A stretch of 32,272 nt of DNA from the NCBI GenBank assembly GCA_022361175.1, contig JAKSBN010000368.1:1-32272 (forward strand), read 5' to 3'. The notes under the pieces are model-generated. The model did not search any database. It was given only the letters and a program-made list of their open reading frames with translations, and had not been told where the DNA came from. The position numbers and the translations under genes were made by a program. Source of the DNA: Pseudomonadota bacterium (GTDB lineage: Bacteria; Myxococcota_A; UBA9160; UBA4427). Positions 24,916 to 32,192 of the stretch are shown here, in pieces. Every line of letters starts with the position of its first letter. The stretch's first letter is position 1.

Positions 24916-26031
24916 TCACCACATCCCCTGGGCGCGTCCGAACGCGTAGACCCCGGCGGCGAGCCCCAGGGCCGCCACCACCGCCAACGCGATCTTGAGC
25001 GCGCTCCAGGGGCGCTCGCCCTGGACCTCTCCGGTCACGCCGTTCGCAACGATGCGGTGGACCTTCTCGCCGTGCCGGTAGGCCATCATCCAGACGGGCA
25101 GCAGCAGGTGCTTGTACTTGAGTGCCTCGTAGCGCGTGGAGACCGACTCGATGAGCTGGTGGTCGCCGCCGATCCGCCGCTTCACCTGGTCGCGCAGCGC
25201 GTCGTCCATGCGCTCCTTGCCGCGCCCGAAGCCGTCCGCCAGGCCGACGTCGTAGGTGCGGGCCTGATAGCCGGCCAGCACCTCTTCGGTGAAGGGCAGC
25301 ACCTCGCCGGTGGGCCAGGGCTCGAGCCGCTTCAGGACTTCGCGGGGAAGTCCCTCCGAAGCGACGATCAGGACGTCGTCGAACAGGTGCGAGAACGATC
25401 CCGAAACGGGTCGCCAGCGGGTGCGCCGTTCGCTGCGGGTCGTGTTGCCGTCGCGGACCCGCACCGTGTAGTCGTCTCCGCGCTGGCCCGTGTAGCGCGT
25501 GTGGGTCAGGGCGTCGAAGCTCCAGTAGGGGGTGTACACGCCCCGGAGCTTGCGCGGCACCTCCATGCGCGTGAAAGAACTGGGCGCGAACCAGCGGCTG
25601 CGGATCCAGGTCTCGGTCTGCTGGCGCACCCGCTCGCGGTCGACCCGGAACGGCAGCAGCGCGTCCACCGGAATCCGGTCCTCGGCCCGGTGCACGTCCC
25701 CGCGCTGCACCGGACTGGCGCAGTACACGCACTCGAGACTGGTTTCCGAAGCGTCGAAGCGGACCCGGGCGCCGCAGGACGGACACGCCAGCTCGGCCGC
25801 TTCGCGCTCCCCCGTCTCGCCCGCGGCCCGCCGCGACGCCTGGCGTTCCAGCGCGGCGACCAGGTCGCGCTCCTCGATCTCTTCCCCGTCGTCCACCGAC
25901 AGCGCCACGGTGTGGCCGCAGAAGGGGCACTGCAGCGCCTGGGCGCCGATTTCGAATTCGAGGTCGGCGCCGCACTGCCCGCACGGGAACGTGACGCGCG
26001 CCGGGGCCGGCGACTCGCTCGTCGTCTCCAC
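24916..26031 (-). CDS. double zinc-ribbon protein with C-terminal membrane anchor (YdjG-like)
   Basis: Protein of 371 residues. Two zinc ribbons stand at the N-terminus: C17/C20 with C35/C38, and C83/C86 with C101/C104, each of the TFIIB-like CxxC pair type. A soluble beta-rich middle follows (PVDALLPFRVDRERV, then GVYTPYWSFDALTHTRYTGQRGDDY). A single transmembrane helix lies at about 345-366. It is translated right after the SPFH gene (3 bp apart). Its order and architecture resemble Bacillus subtilis YdjG beside YdjI, where the zinc-ribbon membrane protein recruits the SPFH protein. The start is GTG 26031. That it anchors the SPFH protein is inference. Confidence 0.72.
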   Translation of the reverse strand: METTSESPAPARVTFPCGQCGADLEFEIGAQALQCPFCGHTVALSVDDGEEIEERDLVAALERQASRRAAGETGEREAAELACPSCGARVRFDASETSLECVYCASPVQRGDVHRAEDRIPVDALLPFRVDRERVRQQTETWIRSRWFAPSSFTRMEVPRKLRGVYTPYWSFDALTHTRYTGQRGDDYTVRVRDGNTTRSERRTRWRPVSGSFSHLFDDVLIVASEGLPREVLKRLEPWPTGEVLPFTEEVLAGYQARTYDVGLADGFGRGKERMDDALRDQVKRRIGGDHQLIESVSTRYEALKYKHLLLPVWMMAYRHGEKVHRIVANGVTGEVQGERPWSALKIALAVVAALGLAAGVYAFGRAQGMW

Positions 26032-26034
26032 GCG

Positions 26035-27141
26035 CTACGGGGCCGGCGGCGGTGGCGGAGCGGCGGGCGGAAAGAGCCCGGCCAGCGCCGGCACCTGTCC
26101 CGCCGGCTGCCAGCCGGCAAAACCCTGGGCCCAGACCAGGCTCGCCGGCGTCAGCGTGCCGGCGCGCGCGGCTTCGGCCAGCTGCGGCACGGTAAACGGC
26201 CCGGTCGTGCGCCCGTTCTCCGCCACGTGCCAAGCCACGGGTGCGGGGGGCGGCGGTGGCGGGGCCAGGGCCGGCGCGGCCCCGGCCAGCCCCTGGGCCA
26301 TCTGGTTCGCCATCGCGAAGCCCATGCCCAGCCCCATGCCCTCGGCGGCGCCTCCGCCGGACGGATTCTCGGCGGCCGCCGTCATGGCCTGCCCCAGCTG
26401 GTACTGCTGGAAGCGCTGCAGGTCGCCGATCACCCCCATGCTGGTGCGGGTGTCGAGGGCCTTCTCCACGGCCTCCGGCAGCGAGATGTTGACGATGAAG
26501 AGCTGCGGCAGCTCGAGGCCGTACTCGTCGTCGATCTGCTCCTGCACCTTTTGGCGCAACGCGGCGGACAGCTCCTCGTAGCGCGCCGCCAGGTCCAGGG
26601 CGGATACGTCCGAGCTGGCCAGCACGTCCGCGAATCCGCTCAGGATCATCGAACGCATCAGCTCGCCCAACTCCTCGGCCTCGAACACGCCGTCGGTGCC
26701 CACCAGCTCCTGGAGCAGGGCCTTCGGGTCCTGGGCCCGCAGCGCGTAGGTGCCGAAAGCCCGCAGGCGGATGGGACCGAAGTCGCGGTCGCGCAGCATG
26801 ATGGGGTTGGGCGTGCCCCACTTGAGGTCCGTCACCTGGCGCGTGCTGACGAAGTAGACCTCGCACTTGAACGGGCTCTCGAAGCCGTGCTTCCAGCCGC
26901 GCAGGGTCGAGAGTATGGGCAGGTTGTCTGTCGTGAGCTCGTAACGGCCCGGTTCGAAGATGTCGGCGATCTGGCCCTGGTCGACGAACACGGCCACCTG
27001 CCCCGGCCGCACGATCAACTGGGCGCCGTGCTTGATTTCGTTCTGGTAGCGAGGGAAGCGCCAAACGAGCGTATGGTTCGTGTCGTCGATCCACTCGACG
27101 ATGTCGACGAACTCGGCGCGCAACCGATCGAGCAAACCCAT
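26035..27141 (-). CDS. SPFH-domain protein with C-terminal GYF-2 domain (YdjI-like)
   Basis: Cytoplasmic-side membrane-organising protein of 368 residues. The SPFH (stomatin/prohibitin/flotillin) domain covers about 25-230, starting MGLLDRLRAEFVDIVEWIDDT and including QLIVRPGQVAVFVDQG, a set of phrases typical of the YdjI/COG4260 branch. A Gly/Ala/Met-rich stretch and proline tracts follow. At about 302-346 comes a GYF_2 module (WHVAENGRTTGPF ... ASLVWAQGFAGWQP), which binds proline-rich peptides; the COG4260 branch often has a zinc ribbon at this place instead. It is the first gene of a two-gene operon with the zinc-ribbon protein. The role is probably membrane-stress or raft-like scaffolding. 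Confidence 0.85.
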   Translation of the reverse strand: MGLLDRLRAEFVDIVEWIDDTNHTLVWRFPRYQNEIKHGAQLIVRPGQVAVFVDQGQIADIFEPGRYELTTDNLPILSTLRGWKHGFESPFKCEVYFVSTRQVTDLKWGTPNPIMLRDRDFGPIRLRAFGTYALRAQDPKALLQELVGTDGVFEAEELGELMRSMILSGFADVLASSDVSALDLAARYEELSAALRQKVQEQIDDEYGLELPQLFIVNISLPEAVEKALDTRTSMGVIGDLQRFQQYQLGQAMTAAAENPSGGGAAEGMGLGMGFAMANQMAQGLAGAAPALAPPPPPPAPVAWHVAENGRTTGPFTVPQLAEAARAGTLTPASLVWAQGFAGWQPAGQVPALAGLFPPAAPPPPPAP

Positions 27142-27257
27142 TCCCAGCTCCTCTGGGGCGACCGCCCCGCCGCGGCCAAGAGTGGCCGATCTGCTCCGGA
27201 GACGAAAGGCTCTCGCGGGGCCCCTGTGCTACCTCCTCTCCGACGGCGGAGGACCGC

Positions 27258-27992
27258 GTGGACGCCCCCGAGCAGAAGGTGCGGATTCGGCTGTACACCC
27301 AGACGGTGAATCCCTTCGCCGAGAAGGTCGCTCGCGCACTCCATCTGAAGGGACTCCCCTACGAGCGCGTGGTCTCCGACGATCCCGCCGACGTGAAGCG
27401 CTGGAGCCCGGTGACGGGTGCCCTCCCGGTGCTGGAGATCGAGGGCGACCGCATCGCCGATTCGCCGATCATCGTGCGGGAGCTCGACGCGCGCTTTCCC
27501 GATCCGCCCCTGCTGGACCCGGACCCGGTGGTCGCGGCTCAGCAGGAGAGTCTCGCCGAGTGGTCCGACAGCTCCTTCTCCTGGCACTGGAACCGCTGGC
27601 GGGCCGCTCGCTATCCACGTCCCGGCGACGAGCTTCCGTGTCAGGACGGACTCCTGGGCCGCCTGCGCGATCGCTTCCTGGGCGGTCGCCGCGCCATGCT
27701 CACCCGGGCGCAGGTGCGCGAGCTGGAGGTGATGGACGACCTGGCCCGCCGCTTGGACGACCTGGTGCGGTTCCTCGGGGATCGTCCCTACTTCCACAGC
27801 GACCGGCCCAGCCTGGCCGACCTCTCGGTCTTCGGGATGCTCCAGGTGGTGCGCGATGGCCCCATGGAGCTGGGCGCCCGCATCGTCGCCGAACGGCCGA
27901 CCCTGTCCGACTACCTGGAACGCATGGAGCGTGTGACCCGCGGACCCGACGGCGAGGCTCCGCCCTCCTACGCTTCCCTGGGCCAGCCCTAG
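27258..27992 (+). CDS. glutathione S-transferase family protein
   Basis: Protein of 244 residues with a thioredoxin-like N-terminal domain (IRLYTQTVNPFAEKVARALHLKG, then the cis-proline segment GALPVLEIEGDRIADSPIIVREL) and an all-helical C-terminal domain (residues about 90-225, including DRPSLADLSVFGMLQVV). The motif NPFAEK occupies the place of the catalytic Ser/Cys; neither is clearly present, so it may bind glutathione without classical conjugation. GTG 27258 has GGAGG at a good distance. It diverges from the SPFH operon (116 bp between starts). Its stop codon overlaps that of the convergent lipoprotein gene within the palindrome CTAG (27989-27992). Confidence 0.85.
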   Translation: MDAPEQKVRIRLYTQTVNPFAEKVARALHLKGLPYERVVSDDPADVKRWSPVTGALPVLEIEGDRIADSPIIVRELDARFPDPPLLDPDPVVAAQQESLAEWSDSSFSWHWNRWRAARYPRPGDELPCQDGLLGRLRDRFLGGRRAMLTRAQVRELEVMDDLARRLDDLVRFLGDRPYFHSDRPSLADLSVFGMLQVVRDGPMELGARIVAERPTLSDYLERMERVTRGPDGEAPPSYASLGQP

Positions 27993-28642
27993 CGCTGCGG
28001 GGAACCGGCCGCCACGTCGGCCTGCTTCAGCCGCGTCGGCTGACTCCGAACGGCCGTCAAGCGCGTGCGCGACGCCGGCCAGCGGGAGCCGGCCGCGGGT
28101 CGGGTCTCGATCTCGATCACGAAGCGCCCGTCGCGATCGGGCACCATCTGAAACTCCGACTCGATCTGGGCTTGAACCCGGCCCTGCAAGAACGGGAACT
28201 TCGGATCCAGCCCCGGAGCGGCCCCGCGCACCACGCGGGTCTGGGCCGTGCCCACCAAGCCCGCGTCGCTGCCCAGCTGCCCCGAACCGTGACCGATCAG
28301 ATCGGCGGGCACCTGGCCGTCGGGAGTTCCGACATGGGTGCGCAGGCTGAATGTCGAGGTGTAGCCGTCTTCGCCGTCGGCGATGATGACCTTGCCCGCG
28401 ATCTCGCGCTCGTCGCCGCTCTCGAGCTCCGTGGTGAGGCCGCGGACCTCGTAGAAACCTTCGAAGCGCACAGGCTCCGGGGCCGGCGCGGACACGGGGG
28501 CGGGGGCGCGGTCGCAGGCCGAGGCGCCCAGCCACGGCAACGCCAAGAGGAGCGGACCCAGACGTCGAGAGTTCGGCCGGGGACGTCGGTGAAAAACCTG
28601 GCCGACGCGGCGCGGATCGGGCGGATGCTCGAGCGGTGCCAT
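27989..28642 (-). CDS. putative lipoprotein of unknown function
   Basis: Protein of 217 residues. A long basic N-terminus (Arg-rich, about 1-27) precedes a short hydrophobic stretch and a lipobox LGASAC (C43), followed by a Pro/Ala spacer. This suggests a lipoprotein, although the n-region is unusually long; the true start may lie further in. The remaining 170 residues are mixed beta and charged with no recognised family (VRFEGFYEVRGLTTELESGDEREIAGKV, then FPFLQGRVQAQIESEFQM). No paralogue is in the window. It diverges from the cdaA-type gene with 107 bp between starts. The function is not deducible. Confidence 0.6.
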   Translation of the reverse strand: MAPLEHPPDPRRVGQVFHRRPRPNSRRLGPLLLALPWLGASACDRAPAPVSAPAPEPVRFEGFYEVRGLTTELESGDEREIAGKVIIADGEDGYTSTFSLRTHVGTPDGQVPADLIGHGSGQLGSDAGLVGTAQTRVVRGAAPGLDPKFPFLQGRVQAQIESEFQMVPDRDGRFVIEIETRPAAGSRWPASRTRLTAVRSQPTRLKQADVAAGSPQR

Positions 28643-28749
28643 ACAGACCTCCGCGGCGGTCCCCCAGTCACCCCGCAGTGTACCACCCCGGGTCCTCGTC
28701 GAGCCGCGGCCGAATCGGTAGACTTCGGCGCCCCCCCGGACGAAGGCGC

Positions 28750-29904
28750 GTGCTCGAATTCTCGGATCTCATCGATGTCGTACTGGTGGCGGCCCTCCTG
28801 TGGCTCGGCCTGGTGTGGCTGCAGACCACCCGGGTGCGGCTGGCACTCGTGGGCTTCGCGGTGGCCGGCGCCGTCTACGCGCTCGCGTCCGAACTTCGCC
28901 TGGAGCTGACAGCCCGCATCCTCCAGGGCTTCTCGGCCGTCTTCGTGCTGGTGGTGATCGTCGTGTTTCAGGACGACCTGCGGCGCTTCTTCGAGGGCAT
29001 CGGAGCCAGCCTCTCGGGCAGTTGGCGCCGACGCTCGCGCCGCGACCCGATCGACGCCATCGTGCGCGCGGTGCGCCAGCTGGCCGAGGCGCGCATGGGC
29101 GCCCTGCTCGTGTTTCCGGGGCTCGAGCCCCTCGCCCGACACGTGGAAGGCGGCATCCCCCTGGACGGCCGCGTCAGTGAGCCCCTGCTGCTCTCTCTCT
29201 TCGACAAGCACTCGGCGGGACACGACGGTGCCATCGTGATCCAGGGCAGCCGGGTCGAACGCTTCGCCGCTCACCTGCCCCTCTCGACCCACCACGAGGC
29301 CGTGGGCACGCGGGGTACGCGGCACGCCTCCGCCCTCGGGCTGGCGGAGCGCTGCGACGCCCTGTGCGTGGTGGTCTCCGAGGAGCGAGGCACCGTGGCC
29401 GTCGCCCGCGACGGTCGCCTGCGCGTGCTGGGCCGCCCGCTGGAGTTGGCCGAAGAGCTGCGCGCCTTCGCGGCGCGCGTGACCCCGGAAACCGAAACCC
29501 GCATCCCCCCCGTGCTTCCGCGCGTGGCAGCGCGCTGGCGCGAGGGCCTGGTCTCCTTCGGCGTCGCCACGGTCCTGTGGTTCCTCGCGATCCCCGGCGC
29601 GGCCGTGGGCGAGTACACCATCGCCGTCCCCATCCAGGTGGACAACTTGCCCGAGGGCTACAGCGTCCAGACCATCGAGCCCGAGGAAGTCAGCATCACG
29701 CTGCGCGGGCGACGCCGAGACCTGCTGTTCGCCACCGGCGGCGACGTCGACATCCACGTCGACGCGTGGTTGGTCCAATTGGGGCGTCGGACCTTCCAGC
29801 TGGCGGACGACACCGTCTCGCATCCGGAGGGCCTCGAAGTCGTGTCCATTTCCCCCTCGCGCGTACGGCTCTCCGTCGCCTCCCCGCCGGCGCCGACTCC
29901 GTAG
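28750..29904 (+). CDS. cdaA: diadenylate cyclase CdaA fused to a YbbR/CdaR domain
   Basis: Membrane c-di-AMP synthase of 384 residues; stand-alone CdaA is about 270. Three N-terminal transmembrane helices (LIDVVLVAALLWLGLVWL; VRLALVGFAVAGAVYAL; GFSAVFVLVVIVVFQ) are followed by FQDDLRRFFE, the usual join to the DAC domain. Catalytic motifs are present: D159-G160-A161 in GHDGAIVIQ, and R191-H192-A193-S194, the usual RHR-type nucleotide-binding motif with an A for R change at the third position. From about 270 a fourth hydrophobic helix (GLVSFGVATVLWFLAI) leads into a single YbbR-like beta domain (YTIAVPIQVDNLPEGYSV to the end). CdaR/YbbR normally is a separate protein that regulates CdaA. GTG 28750 is the start. 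No glmM follows, unlike many cdaA operons. Confidence 0.88.
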   Translation: MLEFSDLIDVVLVAALLWLGLVWLQTTRVRLALVGFAVAGAVYALASELRLELTARILQGFSAVFVLVVIVVFQDDLRRFFEGIGASLSGSWRRRSRRDPIDAIVRAVRQLAEARMGALLVFPGLEPLARHVEGGIPLDGRVSEPLLLSLFDKHSAGHDGAIVIQGSRVERFAAHLPLSTHHEAVGTRGTRHASALGLAERCDALCVVVSEERGTVAVARDGRLRVLGRPLELAEELRAFAARVTPETETRIPPVLPRVAARWREGLVSFGVATVLWFLAIPGAAVGEYTIAVPIQVDNLPEGYSVQTIEPEEVSITLRGRRRDLLFATGGDVDIHVDAWLVQLGRRTFQLADDTVSHPEGLEVVSISPSRVRLSVASPPAPTP

Positions 29905-30475
29905 CGGAATAGTTCGTCGCGTGAGGCGATCGCACTTGACGTCCGAGAAGCCCGGGCGGAGACTGACGGTGGGTGAGGAGGCGCGCTGCGCAAGAGCCAG
30001 TGGGCCAAAGAACGACTCGGGGTTCCGGGTCGCTTGCAAGGTTCCTGGCACACGCACCCCCTCGCGCGACCCGTGCGGTTCCTCCGCGCCGTTGGAGCCG
30101 TCGCGCCCTCGGGCGTGCCCGGCGCGGGAGATAGGTCGGCGAGAGGGAGGCTGCCCGAACCGGTGCGGCCGAGGCGGCGAAAGCCTCCGCGAGTTGCGGC
30201 TTCGCAAAGGCTGAGAACGCCCCCCGCGTCTCCTCGCCCCTCTTTTCCTCCCACACCCTCGACTCCCAGGGCGCAGTGCTCTCCCGCTCGAGCCGACACG
30301 GCGCGGCCCCACACCGCCCTAGGGAAAACCACAACAGAAGAGTGCGTAGGCGCCGGCCTTCCAGAACGCCGACAACGGCTCCCGTCGAAGGACCCGCTCC
30401 GCCCGCGGGGTTGTGTTCAGGCCTCACCAGGCTCCGCCGATCAGAGGAGAACGGACGGCAAGAGGACAACCCCCA
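29905..30475. other. 571-bp stretch without a convincing gene
   Basis: After the cdaA-type stop codon I find no reading frame with a credible start, ribosome-binding site and composition; the long open frames here are Arg/Pro/Ser-rich and look like shadows. The one structured spot is an imperfect hairpin with arms AGCCT..GCGA (30182-30192) and TCGC..AGGCT (30202-30212), broken by an internal CC/AA mismatch. A TTGAC-like box lies near 29936. I do not recognise RNase P RNA, tmRNA, SRP RNA or 6S RNA on either strand. It could hold an unrecognised small RNA or long untranslated leader, or be non-functional. Confidence 0.5.
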
Positions 30476-30706
30476 ATGAGCTCCAGCGTGAGACGCGCCA
30501 TGTCTCTCGGCGAAGCCCTCGACGTTTGTCGGCGGCGGGGACTCTCGTGGCCGCAGATCGGCCACGCACTGCTGCAGGCCCGGACCGGGCCGAGAACACT
30601 GCGAGATCTGAAAGAGTTCGTCGAGCAACCCCAGTGCGACCCCGAGCTGTCGGAGGCTCTCGGCGCCATCGAGGTCGCCGTTCAGACGGCGGTGCGGACG
30701 AACTGA
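30476..30706 (+). CDS. small hypothetical protein (76 aa), possibly real
   Basis: ATG 30476 is preceded by AGAGGA about nine bases upstream. The protein is mainly helical with an amphipathic look: SLGEALDVCRRRGLSWPQIGHALLQARTG, then LRDLKEFVEQPQC and LSEALGAIEVAVQTAV. Codons favour G or C at the third position, as in the clear genes of the window. No domain is recognised; the first half vaguely resembles a helix-turn-helix but lacks a clear pattern. It stands between the gene-poor stretch and the outer-membrane-protein gene. The frame is short enough to be chance. Confidence 0.5.
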   Translation: MSSSVRRAMSLGEALDVCRRRGLSWPQIGHALLQARTGPRTLRDLKEFVEQPQCDPELSEALGAIEVAVQTAVRTN

Positions 30707-30880
30707 CCCGACGCCCGAACGGCACCGCGCCAGCGGCCCGGCCCGCCGAGCTGCGCGCCCGGGACCCGTGCACCACCCGGCCGGAGACGCGCACGCGTGC
30801 GCGGAACGTGCCCGACGACGAATCGAACCGGAGACAATGGCAGAGCGCCGGGCTCGGCTCGCAACTCGGTCGCCCGAAAC

Positions 30881-31032
30881 ACGCGCGGCGGCAGCCTGTG
30901 GCCAGGCGTGCCGCCGCGGTCGGTTCGCACCGAACTTTCGACGCGGGTGGCGCTAGAAGCGGAAGCCCACGGTCAGGGTACCGCCCACCACCACCAAGTC
31001 GTCGTCCTCCAGCTTGGACTCGAAGGGGTCGA
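30881..31032. repeat. direct repeat, copy 1 (gene end plus hairpin)
   Basis: Covers the hairpin and the 3' end of the outer-membrane-protein gene. It is nearly identical to 32121-32272 with one substitution and two compensating one-base indels just outside the coding region. The true repeat length is unknown because the second copy leaves the window. Confidence 0.9.
30884..30918 (-). terminator. strong hairpin downstream of the outer-membrane-protein gene
   Basis: On the minus strand CGCGGCGGCA (30918-30909) pairs perfectly with TGCCGCCGCG (30893-30884), continued after one bulged base by GCCTG/CAGGC with a four-base loop: a 15-bp stem. It starts 34 bases past the stop codon at 30953. The following sequence CGTGTTTCGG has only a short T-run, so termination strength is uncertain. 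Confidence 0.65.
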
Positions 31033-31909
31033 GGTCCCGGGTGGGGTGCACCACCCGGGGTGCGTAAGACAGGTAGTCGGCGTGTGCCGCCAGGCCCAGC
31101 ACCGCGATGCCGAAGCGGCGCTCCAGCCCCAGACTGCCGCGCACGCGGGCCGCGAAGTCGTCGTCCGAGTCCGACGCCTTCAGGCGAGGGCCGCCGAAGT
31201 TCTGGCGGGCGTCGAAGTCGGCGTCCGCGTAGAGCAGGCCCACTTCTACGTCACCGCGCAGCTTCAGCTCGCCCGGCAGCTTCAGCCCGGCACCGCCGCC
31301 CAACACCACGCCGGCGTAGTTGGTGTCCACGTCGTCCTTGATCCCGAAGTCATCGAAGTCGGGGCCGAAGATGCGGTGCTTCTGCTCGCTGTGGGTGTAG
31401 GCCACGCCGGCCAACACAGAAGCCGTCAGGCTGTCGCTCGACACCACGTCCTCCACCAGCACCGCCGACAGGTCGATCTCCTCGTACTCGACCTTGGTGA
31501 TCGCGCGAGTGCCGGCGCCACCACCCGAGGGTCCGGAGCCGTCGATGGGCATCTGGCCATAGTCGCCGCCCGTGCTGTCGCGGTCCCGCTCCTCCGCGAA
31601 GGTGAAGCGGCCGCGCACCTCGACGCGACTGTTCTCGCCGATGAGCCCGCTCTGAAACTGGCGTCCCAAGGTGACGTCGAAGCCGTAGCCGGTCGCGTCG
31701 TCGACGCTGCCCTCGGGATCGTTGGGATTCGCCAGGCCGCCCTTCACCTTGGGCAGCACCACGTGGCGGGCGCCCGCGCCGAGGTCCAGGTAGTAGCCGG
31801 AGCCGCCGGCGGCGCTCTCCGCCTCTTGCGCCACGGCGGGAAGCGCGAGTGAGAACGTTAGTAGCAGGCCGAAGCAAAACAGTGCGCGGGATTCGAATCT
31901 AGGGATCAT
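30953..31909 (-). CDS. outer-membrane beta-barrel protein, first of a tandem pair
   Basis: Exported protein of 318 residues with a Sec signal (hydrophobic LFCFGLLLTFSLALP, cleavage after AVA near residue 27). It then alternates beta strands ending in the aromatic TLTVGFRF, the C-terminal signal for outer-membrane insertion. Loops are acidic and Gly-rich (ITKVEYEEIDLSAV, KASDSDDDFAARVRGS), consistent with extracellular loops. No channel family is recognised. ATG 31909 has AGGAG seven bases upstream. The gene ends with a strong hairpin, and the same gene end recurs 1,240 bp away at the window edge, indicating a tandem duplication. Confidence 0.8.
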   Translation of the reverse strand: MIPRFESRALFCFGLLLTFSLALPAVAQEAESAAGGSGYYLDLGAGARHVVLPKVKGGLANPNDPEGSVDDATGYGFDVTLGRQFQSGLIGENSRVEVRGRFTFAEERDRDSTGGDYGQMPIDGSGPSGGGAGTRAITKVEYEEIDLSAVLVEDVVSSDSLTASVLAGVAYTHSEQKHRIFGPDFDDFGIKDDVDTNYAGVVLGGGAGLKLPGELKLRGDVEVGLLYADADFDARQNFGGPRLKASDSDDDFAARVRGSLGLERRFGIAVLGLAAHADYLSYAPRVVHPTRDLDPFESKLEDDDLVVVGGTLTVGFRF

Positions 31910-31948
31910 TACAGCTCCTGGTTGAGAGATCGGGAGTGAAAGGGGGGC

Positions 31949-31954
31949 ATTCTA
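31949..31954 (-). promoter_or_regulatory. possible -10 box of the outer-membrane-protein gene
   Basis: On the minus strand TAGAAT fits a sigma70 -10 element 39 bases before the start codon and would give a leader of about 33 bases. No good -35 box stands 16-18 bases upstream, so confidence is low. Confidence 0.35.
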
Positions 31955-32123
31955 GCCAGAGATTCCGCACCCGGGCCACGGAACCCCTGACTGGAGCGAC
32001 CTCAGCTTCGACCAAAAACGCTTCCGACGTGAGGGCGAAACGCGTCGCTTCTGGCCCGTTTTCCGTTGAGGTTCGAACTGTGCAGCGTGATCGCACGGTG
32101 GGCCTCTCGGTCGCCAAGACACG

Positions 32124-32158
32124 CGCGGCGGCCGCCTGTGGCCAGGCGTGCCGCCGCG
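32124..32158 (-). terminator. second copy of the gene-end hairpin
   Basis: This matches the hairpin at 30884-30918 at an offset of 1,240 bp. It differs by one substitution (A at 30893 versus C at 32133), which breaks one base pair of the long stem; the rest of the stem is conserved. It lies 34 bases past the stop of the partial gene at the window end. Confidence 0.6.
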
Positions 32159-32192
32159 GTCGGTTCGCACCGAACTTCGACGCGGGGTGGCG

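Noticed and set aside
29905..30475. Possible RNase P RNA, tmRNA, SRP RNA or 6S RNA in the gene-poor stretch
   Set aside because: Conserved core sequences of these RNAs were looked for on both strands and not found.
30820..30829. GAATCGAACC, the reverse complement of a tRNA T-loop consensus
   Set aside because: The flanking bases do not pair into a 5-bp T-stem, and no acceptor or anticodon arm is found nearby.
30034..31341. Plus-strand 435-codon open frame
   Set aside because: It runs through the opposite strand of the outer-membrane-protein gene; composition is Arg/Pro/Ser-rich without any motif.
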